Counted from the first letter of the stretch, positions 55,503-64,000 are shown. The stretch is DNA of 64,000 nt from an uncultured Aquimarina sp. (GCA_947498785.1 CANMLS010000002.1:202975-266974), one strand, 5' to 3'. Numbers and translations are program-made. The notes: generated by a model not told the origin, from the letters alone.

Positions 55503-56567
55503 ATGGTAGAACAACTAACAAATCAGGCAATAGAGCTTTTGCATAACTTAATAGAAACACCATCTTTTTCTTCAGAAGAGGATAAGACGGCTAAGTTAAT
55601 AGAACATTGGTTTGTCAAAAACGATATTCCTTTTGAAAGAGAGAATAATAATATCTGGGCATACAATGCTCATTTTGATGAATCAAAACCTACTATTTTA
55701 TTAAACTCACATCACGATACGGTAAAACCAAATGGGAACTATACTAATGATCCTTTTAAAGCATTTATAGAAGATGGAAAACTATACGGATTAGGTAGTA
55801 ATGATGCAGGAGGATGTTTGGTGTCATTGCTCGCTACATTTACTTATTTTTATAAGAAGAGTGATTTAAAATACAATTTTGTAATCGTGGCTTCGGCAGA
55901 GGAAGAAAATAGTGGGGCATTAGGATTAAAAAGTGTTTTACAATACCTAAAAAATGTAGAATTTGGAATTGTTGGAGAACCTACTTTAATGCAATTAGCA
56001 GTTGCAGAAAAAGGATTATTGGTTTTGGATGTATCAATAAAAGGAACAGCAAGTCATGCTGCACATCCAAATGATGACAATGCTATTTATAATGCTCAAA
56101 AGGTTATACAGTGGTTTGAAACCTATGGGTTTGATAAAAACTCAGAAACTTTGGGTGAAGTAAAGATGACAGTAACACAAGTAAGTGCAGGAAACCAACA
56201 TAATGTAGTGCCAGCTAGCTGCGATTTGGTGGTCGATATTAGAGTAAATGATAAGTATAAAAATGAAGAGATTTTAGAACTAGTAAAACAGGCTATGCCA
56301 GAGCGTATTGAGGTTCGCCCAAGATCATTACATCTAGGGTCTTCATCGATACCAGTAGATCATCCCGTGGTAAAATCAGGAAAGGCACTAGGAAGAACAA
56401 CATATGGATCACCAACATTATCAGATCAATCTGTATTAAGTTGCCCATCATTAAAACTAGGACCAGGAGATTCAACTCGATCACATTCTGCTAATGAATT
56501 CATTTATGTGGATGAAATTAAAGAAGGAGTAGAGTTGTATATAAAAATTTTAGAAGGAATTGTGTAG
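55503..56567 (+). CDS. argE: M20 family N-acylornithine/citrulline deacylase
   Basis: 354 residues. Metal-binding residues in LLNSHHDTVKPNG and LGSNDAGG, catalytic Glu in VASAEEENSGALG, and the dimerisation insert with AVAEKGLLVLDVSIKGTASHAAHP. Follows argB at 3 bp. In a pathway using ArgF' it would remove the acyl group from N-acylcitrulline and not from ornithine. Confidence 0.93.
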   Translation: MVEQLTNQAIELLHNLIETPSFSSEEDKTAKLIEHWFVKNDIPFERENNNIWAYNAHFDESKPTILLNSHHDTVKPNGNYTNDPFKAFIEDGKLYGLGSNDAGGCLVSLLATFTYFYKKSDLKYNFVIVASAEEENSGALGLKSVLQYLKNVEFGIVGEPTLMQLAVAEKGLLVLDVSIKGTASHAAHPNDDNAIYNAQKVIQWFETYGFDKNSETLGEVKMTVTQVSAGNQHNVVPASCDLVVDIRVNDKYKNEEILELVKQAMPERIEVRPRSLHLGSSSIPVDHPVVKSGKALGRTTYGSPTLSDQSVLSCPSLKLGPGDSTRSHSANEFIYVDEIKEGVELYIKILEGIV

Positions 56568-56616
56568 AAGGTTTTGATCATCTACTTAATTTGTTGAATA
56601 AAAAAGAATAATTAAA

Positions 56617-56647
56617 AATGTATTTCCAATGTGTAAAGGAATACATT
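56617..56647 (+). other. Hairpin between argE and argH
   Basis: AATGTATTtCC ... GGAATACATT (56617-56647) forms an imperfect ten-pair stem with one bulge. There is no U-run, so it is a processing or stability element at most. Confidence 0.4.
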
Positions 56648-56672
56648 ACAAAATAGAAATCATAATAAAATT

Positions 56673-57950
56673 ATGAAGCTTTGGGATAAAGGATTACCGA
56701 CAGATCAGAAAATTGACATGTTTACCGTGGGTAATGATAGGCAATTGGATTTGGTAATAGCTAAGTATGACGTAAGAGCCACATTGGCACATGCCAAAAT
56801 GTTACATCAAATAGATCTGCTATCAGATACTGATATTACTGTGATAGAAAAAGAGTTAAATGCTCTCGCAAAAGAGATAGAAGAAGGTGTGTTTGTAATA
56901 GAAGATCAGTTTGAAGATGTTCATTCTAAGATTGAATTTGAATTGACTAAAAGAATAGGAGATGCAGGCAAAAGAATACATACAGCAAGATCACGTAATG
57001 ATCAGGTTTTGGTCGCAATGCATTTGTATTTAAAAGATGAATTGTTACAAATTAAATCACAGGTCAAAGAATTATCATCAGACCTGCTAATTACAGCAGA
57101 AAAATTTAAAAATGTTCTTTTACCAGGATACACACACTTACAGATAGCCATGCCATCTTCTTTTGGGTTGTGGTTTTCTGCATATGCAGAAAGTTTTATA
57201 GATGATCTTCATTTTGTGAATGCAGCGTTAAAAGTAGTCGATCAAAATCCACTGGGTAGTGCCGCGGGATATGGTAGTTCATTTCCTATAGATAGAGAGT
57301 TTACAACCAAAGAATTAGAGTTCGAAACGTTAAAGTATAATGTAGTAGCTGCTCAAATGAGTAGAGGTAAATCAGAAAAATCAACTGCCTTTGCAATGAG
57401 CAGTGTTGCAGGAACTTTATCCAAGTTAGCAATGGATGTATGTTTATATATGAGTCAGAATTTTAACTTTATGAGTATACCTTCAGAATTTACTACAGGG
57501 TCTAGTATTATGCCTCATAAAAAGAATCCTGATGTTTTTGAATTAATTAGAGGGAAATGTAATAAAATTCAAGCATTACCATACGAATTGACTTTATTGA
57601 CAAATAATTTGCCTAGCGGGTATCATAGAGATTTACAATTGCTTAAAGAAGGTATTGTCCCAGCTATTCAGGATTTAAAAGCGTCGTTAGAAATGGCGAT
57701 ATATGCATTAAAAAGTGTTACTCTAAATGAAAACATTCTTAATGATGATAAATATGACTACCTCTTTAGCGTGGACACATTAAATGAGTTGGTAATGCAA
57801 GGAATGTCATTTAGAGATGCTTATGTAAAAATAGGTTTAGATATCGAAAATGGAGATTATAAACCAGAAAAGAATACAAAACATAGTCACATAGGAAGTA
57901 TTAATAACCTATGTCTTAATAAAATAAAAGAGAAGCTGAAGCAAGTTTAA
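56673..57950 (+). CDS. argH: Argininosuccinate lyase
   Basis: 425 residues. Family signature GSSIMPHKKNPDVFELIRGKCNK with the catalytic Ser, HTARSRNDQVLVAMHLYLKDE and PGYTHLQIAMPSSFG. It splits argininosuccinate to arginine and fumarate. Last gene of the operon, with a terminator 45 bp downstream. Confidence 0.96.
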   Translation: MKLWDKGLPTDQKIDMFTVGNDRQLDLVIAKYDVRATLAHAKMLHQIDLLSDTDITVIEKELNALAKEIEEGVFVIEDQFEDVHSKIEFELTKRIGDAGKRIHTARSRNDQVLVAMHLYLKDELLQIKSQVKELSSDLLITAEKFKNVLLPGYTHLQIAMPSSFGLWFSAYAESFIDDLHFVNAALKVVDQNPLGSAAGYGSSFPIDREFTTKELEFETLKYNVVAAQMSRGKSEKSTAFAMSSVAGTLSKLAMDVCLYMSQNFNFMSIPSEFTTGSSIMPHKKNPDVFELIRGKCNKIQALPYELTLLTNNLPSGYHRDLQLLKEGIVPAIQDLKASLEMAIYALKSVTLNENILNDDKYDYLFSVDTLNELVMQGMSFRDAYVKIGLDIENGDYKPEKNTKHSHIGSINNLCLNKIKEKLKQV

Positions 57951-57994
57951 TTGAGTGTAAGTTGAGTTAGTTTAATTTTATCGCTTCGGCCTAG

Positions 57995-58033
57995 ACCCTC
58001 AGAGGAGTTGTTAACCACTGAGGGTTGTTTTTT
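57995..58033 (+). terminator. Terminator of the arginine-proline operon
   Basis: Stem CCCTCAG (57996-58002) / CTGAGGG (58018-58024) followed by TTGTTTTTT. Confidence 0.88.
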
Positions 58034-58474
58034 ATATGAGTATTTTTTAAATCAGAACTGATGTTATAGCTACTAGCAAAGTTTAAACCACTTCAAAATA
58101 TAATTCCTCAGAGCTTAATCTTTCGATACAAAAAAATAAAGTATATAGTATTCTAAAAAAATAAAAATGGCACGATTTTAGATCGTGGTCATTAAATTTT
58201 AAAGATGTCATAAAGACCATATGAATTTGTGACATTAGTTTAACCCGTTTTATGTATTAGAACTTCGTGATGAAGCTTTGAAATACCATAAATACTGATG
58301 CTTTTTTAATTTCTGCATAACACCGTTATGGTGAAATTAAAAATATAGTGAAGCGCAAGTATTTGCAGTAGTTCAAAGATGTAATAGATTTTTTAATGCA
58401 TAATGCGGGTTTAAAGTTACTTAATAAAGGAGACTATAGAATATCTAATTAAACCAATATATAATTACACAAAT
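58034..58474. other. Intergenic region with an imperfect palindrome
   Basis: No gene was found. A stem AATTTC-tg-CATAAC / GTTATG-gt-GAAATT lies at 58308-58338 (12 pairs around a small internal loop), with no U-run on either strand. A shorter hairpin CACGAT/ATCGTG lies near 58173. Their role is unknown. Confidence 0.4.
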
Positions 58475-59581
58475 ATGAACAAAACTACCAATAATTTTTT
58501 CGCTTTAATGCTTATTATATTTTCACAAATACCTCTGTTTTCACAAAGTAAGGATGTAAAACCCAACGAGACATTTGATAAAGTAATTCATTCTGTTCAA
58601 AGAAGTTCCAATAGAGAAGAACGATATAACAGAGTAATGCAACATTTTTCGCGAAGACAATGTACTACTAATCAACTGTTGGATGCATGTTATTATATGC
58701 CCAATGATAAAATTAAATATAGATTATGTTTGATTGCTTACCCCCACATTATTGATAAAAATAATTTCTTTGATATTTATGATGTGTTTTCTCAACTTTC
58801 ATATGCGATCAGACTTTATCATAATATACAGGCGATGGATTGGGATTTAGATTATGGTAATAATTATGAAGACTACTCCTCTTATATTGATGATAAATAT
58901 TCTTCTATTAATTTTCCTAGTGTAGATGGTTATACAGGTCTTAGAGGGGATCATTGTGATCTACCAATGTCAGAAAATGATTTCAAATATTTTTTTAATG
59001 GTTTATCATTAGATACAAATGATGACTTACAATTACAATCTGTAAAACAAAAGCTTACCCAGCACTGTTTTTCGACAGCTCAAATAATGAAACTGGGATT
59101 AGAATTACAATTAGAAAAGAACCGATTGGCTTTTTTAAAATTTGCAATAAATAAATGTTTTGATGTAGAAAATTTTATAGAAAGCCTGCAAATTATAAAT
59201 CATACTTATTATAAGGATGATCTAAAGGTTTTTATAAAAAAACATTTAGTATCGACAAGCCCTATTCCTGTGCCTGATAATAATATTGATTGTTATACTA
59301 ATACTAAAGAATTTTCAGAAATTCGATCAATAATCCAAGATCAAAATTTTTCGGATCAACAAAAAAAAGCAGCAAAGAGATATATAGCAAAAAGATGTTT
59401 ATCGGTAGAACAGCTAAAAGAAATTGTATCCATATTTAGGTTTGATAATAACAAACTAGAAATAATTATGTATTTGTATGACTATATTCCTTTTAAAGAT
59501 GATATATATACATTTAAGAATGAACTGAGATATCTAAATTCTAAACAAAAACTGGATAGGTTTATATTAGATAAAGAATAG
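58475..59581 (+). CDS. Secreted DUF4476 repeat protein
   Basis: 368 residues. Signal peptide ending at FSQ (MNKTTNNFFALMLIIFSQIPLFSQ), then about three DUF4476 units: a helical repeat with (Q/E)LLDACYYMPNDKIKYRLCLIAYPHIID, ...TAQIMKLGLELQLEKNRLAFLKFA and ...SVEQLKEIVSIFRFDNNKLEIIMYLYDYI. The same helix-turn pattern repeats with the Lys-(hydrophobic) core conserved. Exported helical protein of unknown role; no operon partner is evident. Confidence 0.82.
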   Translation: MNKTTNNFFALMLIIFSQIPLFSQSKDVKPNETFDKVIHSVQRSSNREERYNRVMQHFSRRQCTTNQLLDACYYMPNDKIKYRLCLIAYPHIIDKNNFFDIYDVFSQLSYAIRLYHNIQAMDWDLDYGNNYEDYSSYIDDKYSSINFPSVDGYTGLRGDHCDLPMSENDFKYFFNGLSLDTNDDLQLQSVKQKLTQHCFSTAQIMKLGLELQLEKNRLAFLKFAINKCFDVENFIESLQIINHTYYKDDLKVFIKKHLVSTSPIPVPDNNIDCYTNTKEFSEIRSIIQDQNFSDQQKKAAKRYIAKRCLSVEQLKEIVSIFRFDNNKLEIIMYLYDYIPFKDDIYTFKNELRYLNSKQKLDRFILDKE

Positions 59582-59681
59582 TAATTAACGATCATCCGAT
59601 TTTTGCTTTTTATAGAAACAAGGCTGTTTAGATGCTTTTAGAAATTCATTTTGAGGTATGCTTTGTTATCAAATAACGTAT

Positions 59682-59778
59682 TGAACTTATTTAGACTTTT
59701 ACAATTGGCTAAAAAATAATGTTTGCACTTTCTTTCTTTAGCTCTGCTCTGCAACATAAAAAAGTCTAAATAAGTTCA
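59682..59778. repeat. 19-bp inverted repeat with 59-bp spacer
   Basis: Arms TGAACTTATTTAGACTTTT (59682-59700) and AAAAGTCTAAATAAGTTCA (59760-59778) are perfectly complementary. The centre is unrelated to any protein. This may be a small MITE-like element or a long-loop hairpin RNA. No target-site duplication is clear. Confidence 0.5.
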
Positions 59779-59825
59779 TTATTAAATATTATCTTTAGCA
59801 AAAACATATCTTCATTCTTTAAATC

Positions 59826-60734
59826 ATGGCAAAAGAAAAAATTAATCGTAGAGAGGCAGTTAAAAATATTTCACTTAGTATTGGAGCTATTGGCGTTAGT
59901 GGAACTATAATCGCCAGTTGTGTAGAAGAGAAAAAAGAAGAAGAAAAAAAAGAACCTGTTCAGGAAAACCTTAAAGGAAATATTAATCATGCTGCTTGCA
60001 GATGGTGTTACCAAGATATTCCATTACAAGAGTTTGCAGAAAAAGGTAAAAAAATAGGACTCAAAGCAATTGATTTGTTACATCCAGATGAATGGAAAAT
60101 TGTAAGAGAAGCAGGGTTAGAATGTTCTTTGGCGACTGATACCTTTGCAAGTATAACAGATGGTTTTAATAATCCTAAAAACCATGAAGCATTACAAAGT
60201 AAATATCATACTTTAATTTCAGAAGCTTCTAATGCAGGGATAAAACAAGTGATTGTTTTCTCTGGTAATCGAAATGGTATTTCTGATGAAGAAGGTTGGG
60301 AACATTGTGCCAATGGTTTAGATAGCTTGGTTAAGCATGCTGAAAAAAATAATGTTACTCTGATTATGGAATTGCTAAATAGTAAGGTAAACCATAAAGA
60401 TTATCAATGTGATTTGACTCCATGGGGTGTTAATTTAGTAGAAAAAATAGGTTCGCCTAATTTTAAATTACTCTACGATATTTATCACATGCAAATCATG
60501 GAAGGTGATATTATTGCTACAATAAGAAAATATCATAAACATATTGCACACTATCATACAGGCGGTGTTCCAGGACGTAATGAGATAAATGATAGTCAGG
60601 AGCTTAACTACCCAGCCATTATGAAAACGATTTTAGCTACAGGTTTTCAAGGGTATGTTGCTCAAGAATTTATTCCAACTTATAATGATAAATTAAATGC
60701 TTTGCAAGAAGGAATCATGATTTGTGATGTCTAG
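59826..60734 (+). CDS. Hydroxypyruvate-isomerase-like sugar phosphate isomerase/epimerase, exported
   Basis: 302 residues. The N-terminus has a twin-arginine-like NRREAV and a lipobox-like IIASC (Cys32), followed by a Glu/Lys-rich linker, suggesting Tat export and lipid anchoring. The TIM barrel shows metal-binding acidic residues in TLIMELLNSKV, LLYDIYHMQIMEG, HYHTGGVPGRNEI and VAQEF, typical of the Hyi/xylose-isomerase-like family. Substrate unknown. Confidence 0.83.
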   Translation: MAKEKINRREAVKNISLSIGAIGVSGTIIASCVEEKKEEEKKEPVQENLKGNINHAACRWCYQDIPLQEFAEKGKKIGLKAIDLLHPDEWKIVREAGLECSLATDTFASITDGFNNPKNHEALQSKYHTLISEASNAGIKQVIVFSGNRNGISDEEGWEHCANGLDSLVKHAEKNNVTLIMELLNSKVNHKDYQCDLTPWGVNLVEKIGSPNFKLLYDIYHMQIMEGDIIATIRKYHKHIAHYHTGGVPGRNEINDSQELNYPAIMKTILATGFQGYVAQEFIPTYNDKLNALQEGIMICDV

Positions 60735-60742
60735 AAAATATA

Positions 60743-61105
60743 TTACACAGAGATTAATACTTTTAAATCATTGATAACATTGATGTTATGTCTAATGTTT
60801 GCGTAAAGAATAAACAGGATAATTATCGCTACAATAAAGCCAAGTAGTAATCCATTATTTCGACTCGATAGTTTTTTAGAAGTCTTTAGATATACTTTTG
60901 ATAGTTTTTTTGTATAGCTTGTTACCAAAGCAAAAGCTGGTGCAAAAATTAATACAATAACCAGCATATCAATAAGGACAAGAAGATATCCTTGTTGATC
61001 TATATGTTTTTTTACATATTTTAAAATGAATCCGTTAATTAAAGCAGCTGATAAAACAGCAACTGTATAAATAGCGTATTTGGTAGTTTGTCTATTATTA
61101 CTCAT
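60743..61105 (-). CDS. Small membrane protein of unknown function
   Basis: 120 residues with three membrane helices (about 12-30, 42-64, 88-106). The loop between helices 2 and 3 is basic (TKKLSKVYLKTSKKLSSRNN). No motif recognised. Convergent with the isomerase gene, ending 8 bp from its stop. Confidence 0.6.
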   Translation of the reverse strand: MSNNRQTTKYAIYTVAVLSAALINGFILKYVKKHIDQQGYLLVLIDMLVIVLIFAPAFALVTSYTKKLSKVYLKTSKKLSSRNNGLLLGFIVAIIILFILYANIRHNINVINDLKVLISV

Positions 61106-61532
61106 GAAGGTTAGTTTCTTATTCTCGAGCTGAAATCTAATAAAAATTTATGATTTATCACATACCTAATTAAGCACATAGTTTTCGGTGAGACAATAAA
61201 TATATATTGTTTTATTACTTTTTTTGATGCAAAACTAAAGTTGGGTATAAAATACAATACCAATACATTAAATACTATTGTACATGATAAGAAAATTAAT
61301 GATAAAGTAAATTTTGTTAGCTTTATATATTCTAAAACTCTTATTGTGTTTAGAAAATGATAATTATCATCTATGTATTATGTACACCGTTGTTATATCT
61401 ATCCTGCAAGACAGAAGATGATAACTTTTACGGGGCAAAAAATATATGATAATAACATATTCAGGTTCAAATATTATTGTGAAAGCAGTTATAGATTAAT
61501 ACAATCCAAATTTTTGGTTTAAAATTGAGAAT
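61106..61532. other. Intergenic region with palindrome and small lipoprotein-like frame
   Basis: ATGATAATTATCAT (61357-61370) is a perfect 14-bp palindrome that resembles part of a Fur box and overlaps the start of the short frame at 61357. The rest shows no further gene or strong promoter. Confidence 0.45.
61357..61449 (+). CDS. Very short lipoprotein-like frame (30 aa), possibly a remnant
   Basis: ATG to TGA encodes a short hydrophobic stretch ending in LYLSC, then KTEDDNFYGAKNI: a plausible lipoprotein signal followed by a tiny mature part. A shift at the run of A bases (61437-61442) would extend the frame to about 61497. Either a real micro-lipoprotein or the broken 5' end of a lost gene. 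Confidence 0.3.
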   Translation: MIIIIYVLCTPLLYLSCKTEDDNFYGAKNI

Positions 61533-62498
61533 ATGAATACCAGAAAATTAATTTACAATGTGGCCTTAAAGATTTTGATAGTAATAAAACTATGTGTTTT
61601 ATTGGGGTGTAACTTAAATAAAAAGGATCATATATTAAAAGAAAAAGATCTTATACCAGAAGGTATAGCTTTTAATACCAAGACAAATTCGATTTATATA
61701 GGCAGTATTTATCGACAGAAGGTTATAGGGATTACTTCAAAAGGTGAAGTTAGAGATATGATAGGTCAAGAATCATTTGGAAGATTGAGTCCGATTGGTA
61801 TGGAGATGGATGTAAATCATAATACATTATGGATCAATATGGCTGCTGCACCAATAGTAAATCAATCCAATGTGCAGAATTGGGAAACGGCCATAATGGC
61901 CTTTGATATAGTGAATCAAAAGATTAAAAAAACATATGCAATTGATAAAGTTGAAGCTAGATCATTTTTTAATGATATCACCGTAGCAACAAATGGAGAC
62001 GTATATGCTACCGAGACCATGAATGGTAAAATTTATAAAATAGACAAAAATACAGATGAACTAGAAAGTTATATCAATCTAGAAAAATATACTTTTCCTA
62101 ACGGAATTGTTTATTATAACCCTCTCAATTGTTTATTTGTAGCAACAAATGAAGGTATTATAAAAATAGAGTTACAGAACGATACTATTTCATTGCTAGC
62201 TACAGATATTGATGTTAAAGTTATTGACGGTTTAGCTATTTATGATAATTATTTTATTGGACATCAAAGCTCTAAAGTTTCTAAGTTTTATTTTAATGAA
62301 GACATTTCAGAGATTACAAAAGTAGAAGTTCTAGACTCTGGAGAAGAATTTGATTCAAGTACCACAGGAGAAATCGGGAACGGGTATTATCATTTTATTG
62401 TTAATTCTCAAATTAAAAGTGGAATCAACCAAAAAGATAAAACTATAAAACCAATCGATAGTTTAGAAAAAGTAATCATTAGAAGTATAAAATTGTAA
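61533..62498 (+). CDS. SMP-30/gluconolactonase-like beta-propeller lipoprotein
   Basis: 321 residues. Lipoprotein signal ending VLLGC. Mature part has the propeller pattern IPEGIAFNTKTNSIYIGSIYRQKV, PIGMEMDVNHNTLWINMAAAP, FFNDITVATNGDVYATETMNGKIYKID and FPNGIVYYNPLNCLFVATNEG, matching SMP-30/gluconolactonase-like proteins. Catalytic metal ligands are not all visible, so it may bind a ligand without hydrolysing it. Confidence 0.78.
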   Translation: MNTRKLIYNVALKILIVIKLCVLLGCNLNKKDHILKEKDLIPEGIAFNTKTNSIYIGSIYRQKVIGITSKGEVRDMIGQESFGRLSPIGMEMDVNHNTLWINMAAAPIVNQSNVQNWETAIMAFDIVNQKIKKTYAIDKVEARSFFNDITVATNGDVYATETMNGKIYKIDKNTDELESYINLEKYTFPNGIVYYNPLNCLFVATNEGIIKIELQNDTISLLATDIDVKVIDGLAIYDNYFIGHQSSKVSKFYFNEDISEITKVEVLDSGEEFDSSTTGEIGNGYYHFIVNSQIKSGINQKDKTIKPIDSLEKVIIRSIKL

Positions 62499-62579
62499 TA
62501 TTATAGAAAAGAAAATATGACACACCATCTAATTTTGAATCTTCATGTATTAGATAACGCTTAGTATTAATAAACAAAA

Positions 62580-63260
62580 ATGGAATTAAATATTCATTAT
62601 GATACCCTATGGACAGAATCTTTAGCAAAATTCAACCAGAATGAGTTTAAGATCGATCCATTAATCGAATCACCATCTGATTTAAGAAGAGGCATCACCT
62701 TATTGGTAAGACCTAATGATAATGTTAAAAAAACAATTGCAGAATTGATTAGAGAACTTAAACATGTAGATCCTAATCAATATTATTATCCGCCAACAGA
62801 TATACATGTGACCGTGATGTCGATAATTTCCTGTTATGAAGAGTTTGATATCAGCGCTATAGATATTTCAAAATATATAGATCAGATAACATATAGTCTT
62901 CAAACCATTCAGAGAGATAAAATTATATTTAAAGGAATTACAGCCTCAAGTTCTTGTATTATGTTAAAAGGGTTTACTAAAGGTAAGAGTTTAGACACTG
63001 CACGAATGAACCTAAGATCTAGTTTTAAGAAAACTACCTTAGAGCATTCTATAGACACCCGATACAAAATAAAAACAGCACATTCTACCATAGTGCGATT
63101 TAAATCAGAAATAACAAAACCAAAAGAATTCATTAAAGTATTACAAAAATATAGACATGTCGATTTTGGATCTTTTGAGATTGACTCATATGAGTTAGTA
63201 TACAACGACTGGTACCAAACGAAAAAGAATACTAAGGTTTTATATAAATTTGAAATCTGA
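62580..63260 (+). CDS. 2H phosphoesterase / 2'-5' RNA ligase-like protein
   Basis: 226 residues. The two hallmark motifs are HVTV (His76) and HSTI (His168), as in the LigT/2H superfamily. No signal peptide, so cytosolic. The family acts on 2'-5' linkages or cyclic phosphates in RNA or nucleotides; the substrate here is unknown. Ends 44 bp before the convergent transposase. Confidence 0.82.
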   Translation: MELNIHYDTLWTESLAKFNQNEFKIDPLIESPSDLRRGITLLVRPNDNVKKTIAELIRELKHVDPNQYYYPPTDIHVTVMSIISCYEEFDISAIDISKYIDQITYSLQTIQRDKIIFKGITASSSCIMLKGFTKGKSLDTARMNLRSSFKKTTLEHSIDTRYKIKTAHSTIVRFKSEITKPKEFIKVLQKYRHVDFGSFEIDSYELVYNDWYQTKKNTKVLYKFEI

Positions 63261-63303
63261 TTACATAAGAGATTCTTGTAATAATACTATTTAATATTTT
63301 ATT

Positions 63304-63888
63304 TTACTCAATTAATGGTTTTGTATAGATGTCATATGCTGTAATGGAGATAATCAATTCCTTATCCATAGATTTTATTAATTGAGTTAATCTGTCTTGC
63401 AAATGTTTTATGGATTCATTGAACTTCATAGCGACTTTACTTTTCATGTATTGCCAAACTTTTTCAGCAGGATTTAACTCAGGAGCATATGGAGGGATTC
63501 TTAAAAGCTTAATATTTGTAGGTATTGAAATGTTTTTTGCGGCATGAAATCCAGCATTATCAATAACTAATATTATGTATTTATTAGGGGTTCTTTGGCT
63601 TAGTGCTTTTAAATAGGCTTCAAATATATTGTTGTTAACAATTGGAGTCTCCCAATAAAAAGCATCACCTGTCAAAGGAGAAAAGCTTCCCCAAATCCAT
63701 ACATATTGATAACTATGCTGATAGTGAACTTTTGCTTTTATTCCTTTAGCTGTAATGGTTCTTTTTAGACCAGTCATAAGTCCATACCTAGTTTCATCTT
63801 GAAACATAAGCTCTATCCCTTCATATTTATCTTTATTAAGATTAATTCTAATATTAGATAGTAAGTTGGGGAGTTTTTTTAAAGGCTT
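63304..63888 (-). CDS. IS630 transposase, catalytic (DDE) part
   Basis: The frame is open from 63888; the first ATG is at 63807, but it continues the upstream frame without its own start: LPNLLSNIRI ... EGIELMFQDETRYG. The catalytic acids lie in FQDETRYG, ILVIDNAGFHAAK and ELNPAEKVWQYMKSK, typical of the DDE_3 domain. Produced by frameshifting from the N-terminal frame at the seven-A run (63874-63880). Confidence 0.82.
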   Translation of the reverse strand, partial: KPLKKLPNLLSNIRINLNKDKYEGIELMFQDETRYGLMTGLKRTITAKGIKAKVHYQHSYQYVWIWGSFSPLTGDAFYWETPIVNNNIFEAYLKALSQRTPNKYIILVIDNAGFHAAKNISIPTNIKLLRIPPYAPELNPAEKVWQYMKSKVAMKFNESIKHLQDRLTQLIKSMDKELIISITAYDIYTKPLIE

Positions 63889-64000
63889 CTACAGCCTGTT
63901 CATCTTTTTTATGATGTGATTTTCTTGCAACCTTTAATTTAGATTTGTGTTTGCGTTTGCAGTGTTGATAAACAGCAGCGTATGTTAAATTATCTTGTGT
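63854..64000 (-). CDS. IS630 transposase, N-terminal helix-turn-helix part (partial)
   Basis: Reads TQDNLTYAAVYQHCKRKHKS ... KSHHKKDEQAVEAFKK up to a run of seven A, then stops at 63854-63856. The KKDEQAVEAFKK ending is typical of the segment before the catalytic domain. The catalytic frame is +1 relative to this one, so one A fewer, or slippage, would join them. The 5' end lies outside the window. Confidence 0.75.
   Translation of the reverse strand, partial: TQDNLTYAAVYQHCKRKHKSKLKVARKSHHKKDEQAVEAFKKTPQLTI

Larger units (their letters stand above)
63304..64000 (-). mobile_element. IS630-family insertion sequence (partial, cut by window edge)
   Basis: A two-frame IS630 transposase occupies the right edge on the minus strand. 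The left terminal inverted repeat could not be confirmed because the right end is outside the window. Confidence 0.8.

Noticed and set aside
58308..58338. Palindromic stem as a terminator
   Set aside because: No T-run on either strand, so it is kept only as a hairpin of unknown role.
1..64000. CRISPR arrays, rRNA, tRNA, prophage or integrated plasmid
   Set aside because: No regularly spaced repeats, no cloverleaf or rRNA sequence, and no integrase or structural phage gene were seen; the only mobile gene is the partial IS630.

Overview
The window is AT-rich chromosomal DNA from a member of the Bacteroidota, most likely a marine Flavobacteriaceae. The basis is: genes with almost no Shine-Dalgarno sequence, promoters of the Bacteroidetes type (TTTG / about 20 bp / TAnnTTTG), many short lipoprotein signal peptides, a type IX secretion-like C-terminal domain, TonB receptors with a CarboxypepD_reg domain, and family-specific genes (DUF4374, DUF4476, DUF2891, class II IlvC, HPxxLPQ-type ArgF'). 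No rRNA, tRNA, CRISPR array or prophage was seen.

Layout. 1-2871 (minus): globin, c-type-haem lipoprotein, four-histidine membrane protein and FNR-type [2Fe-2S] reductase, behind a clear promoter with an 18-bp palindrome at its start site. 3418-8418 (plus, divergent): a three-module nitrate reductase and a sulfite-reductase-like/rubredoxin protein. 9175-14374: small and secreted proteins, including an S41 peptidase homologue that appears to lack its catalytic serine. 14751-15707: a Xre/RES toxin-antitoxin pair. 15901-21923: M13 metallopeptidase, an ACT-like protein divergent from aspartokinase, and a YifB/ComM ATPase. 22059-26785: DUF2891 lipoprotein, an NRAMP-like transporter without metal-ligand motifs, and PxpABC 5-oxoprolinase. 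27303-30038: unknown protein, membrane protein, histidine kinase and LuxR-type regulator.

30300-37905 is the branched-chain amino acid block (ilvD, ilvB, ilvN, ilvC, ilvA). Its leader contains two consecutive attenuator modules, each with a short Ile/Val-rich peptide and an intrinsic terminator. 38073-39480 holds two tandem, nearly identical outer-membrane barrel genes. 39984-46189 is an iron/siderophore-type uptake cluster (DUF3325-like, DUF3649-like, PepSY_TM, TonB receptor, DUF4374 lipoprotein) with Fur-like sequences upstream.

46655-57950 is one eleven-gene arginine-proline operon (GNAT, argG, argC, proC, argD, proA, proB, argF', argB, argE, argH). It is preceded by a structured leader encoding a 35-residue peptide with three Arg codons in a five-codon stretch, which I read as an arginine-sensing attenuator. 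The ArgF' protein has Ser at the position I align with the acetyl/succinyl specificity residue, which suggests N-succinylated intermediates. The right end carries a DUF4476 protein, a hydroxypyruvate-isomerase-like protein, an SMP-30-like lipoprotein, a 2H phosphoesterase and an IS630-family transposase cut by the window edge.

The most interesting signals are regulatory: tandem Ile/Val attenuators, a probable Arg attenuator, and the globin promoter/operator. Among proteins, the non-canonical NRAMP protein in the pxp cluster stands out.
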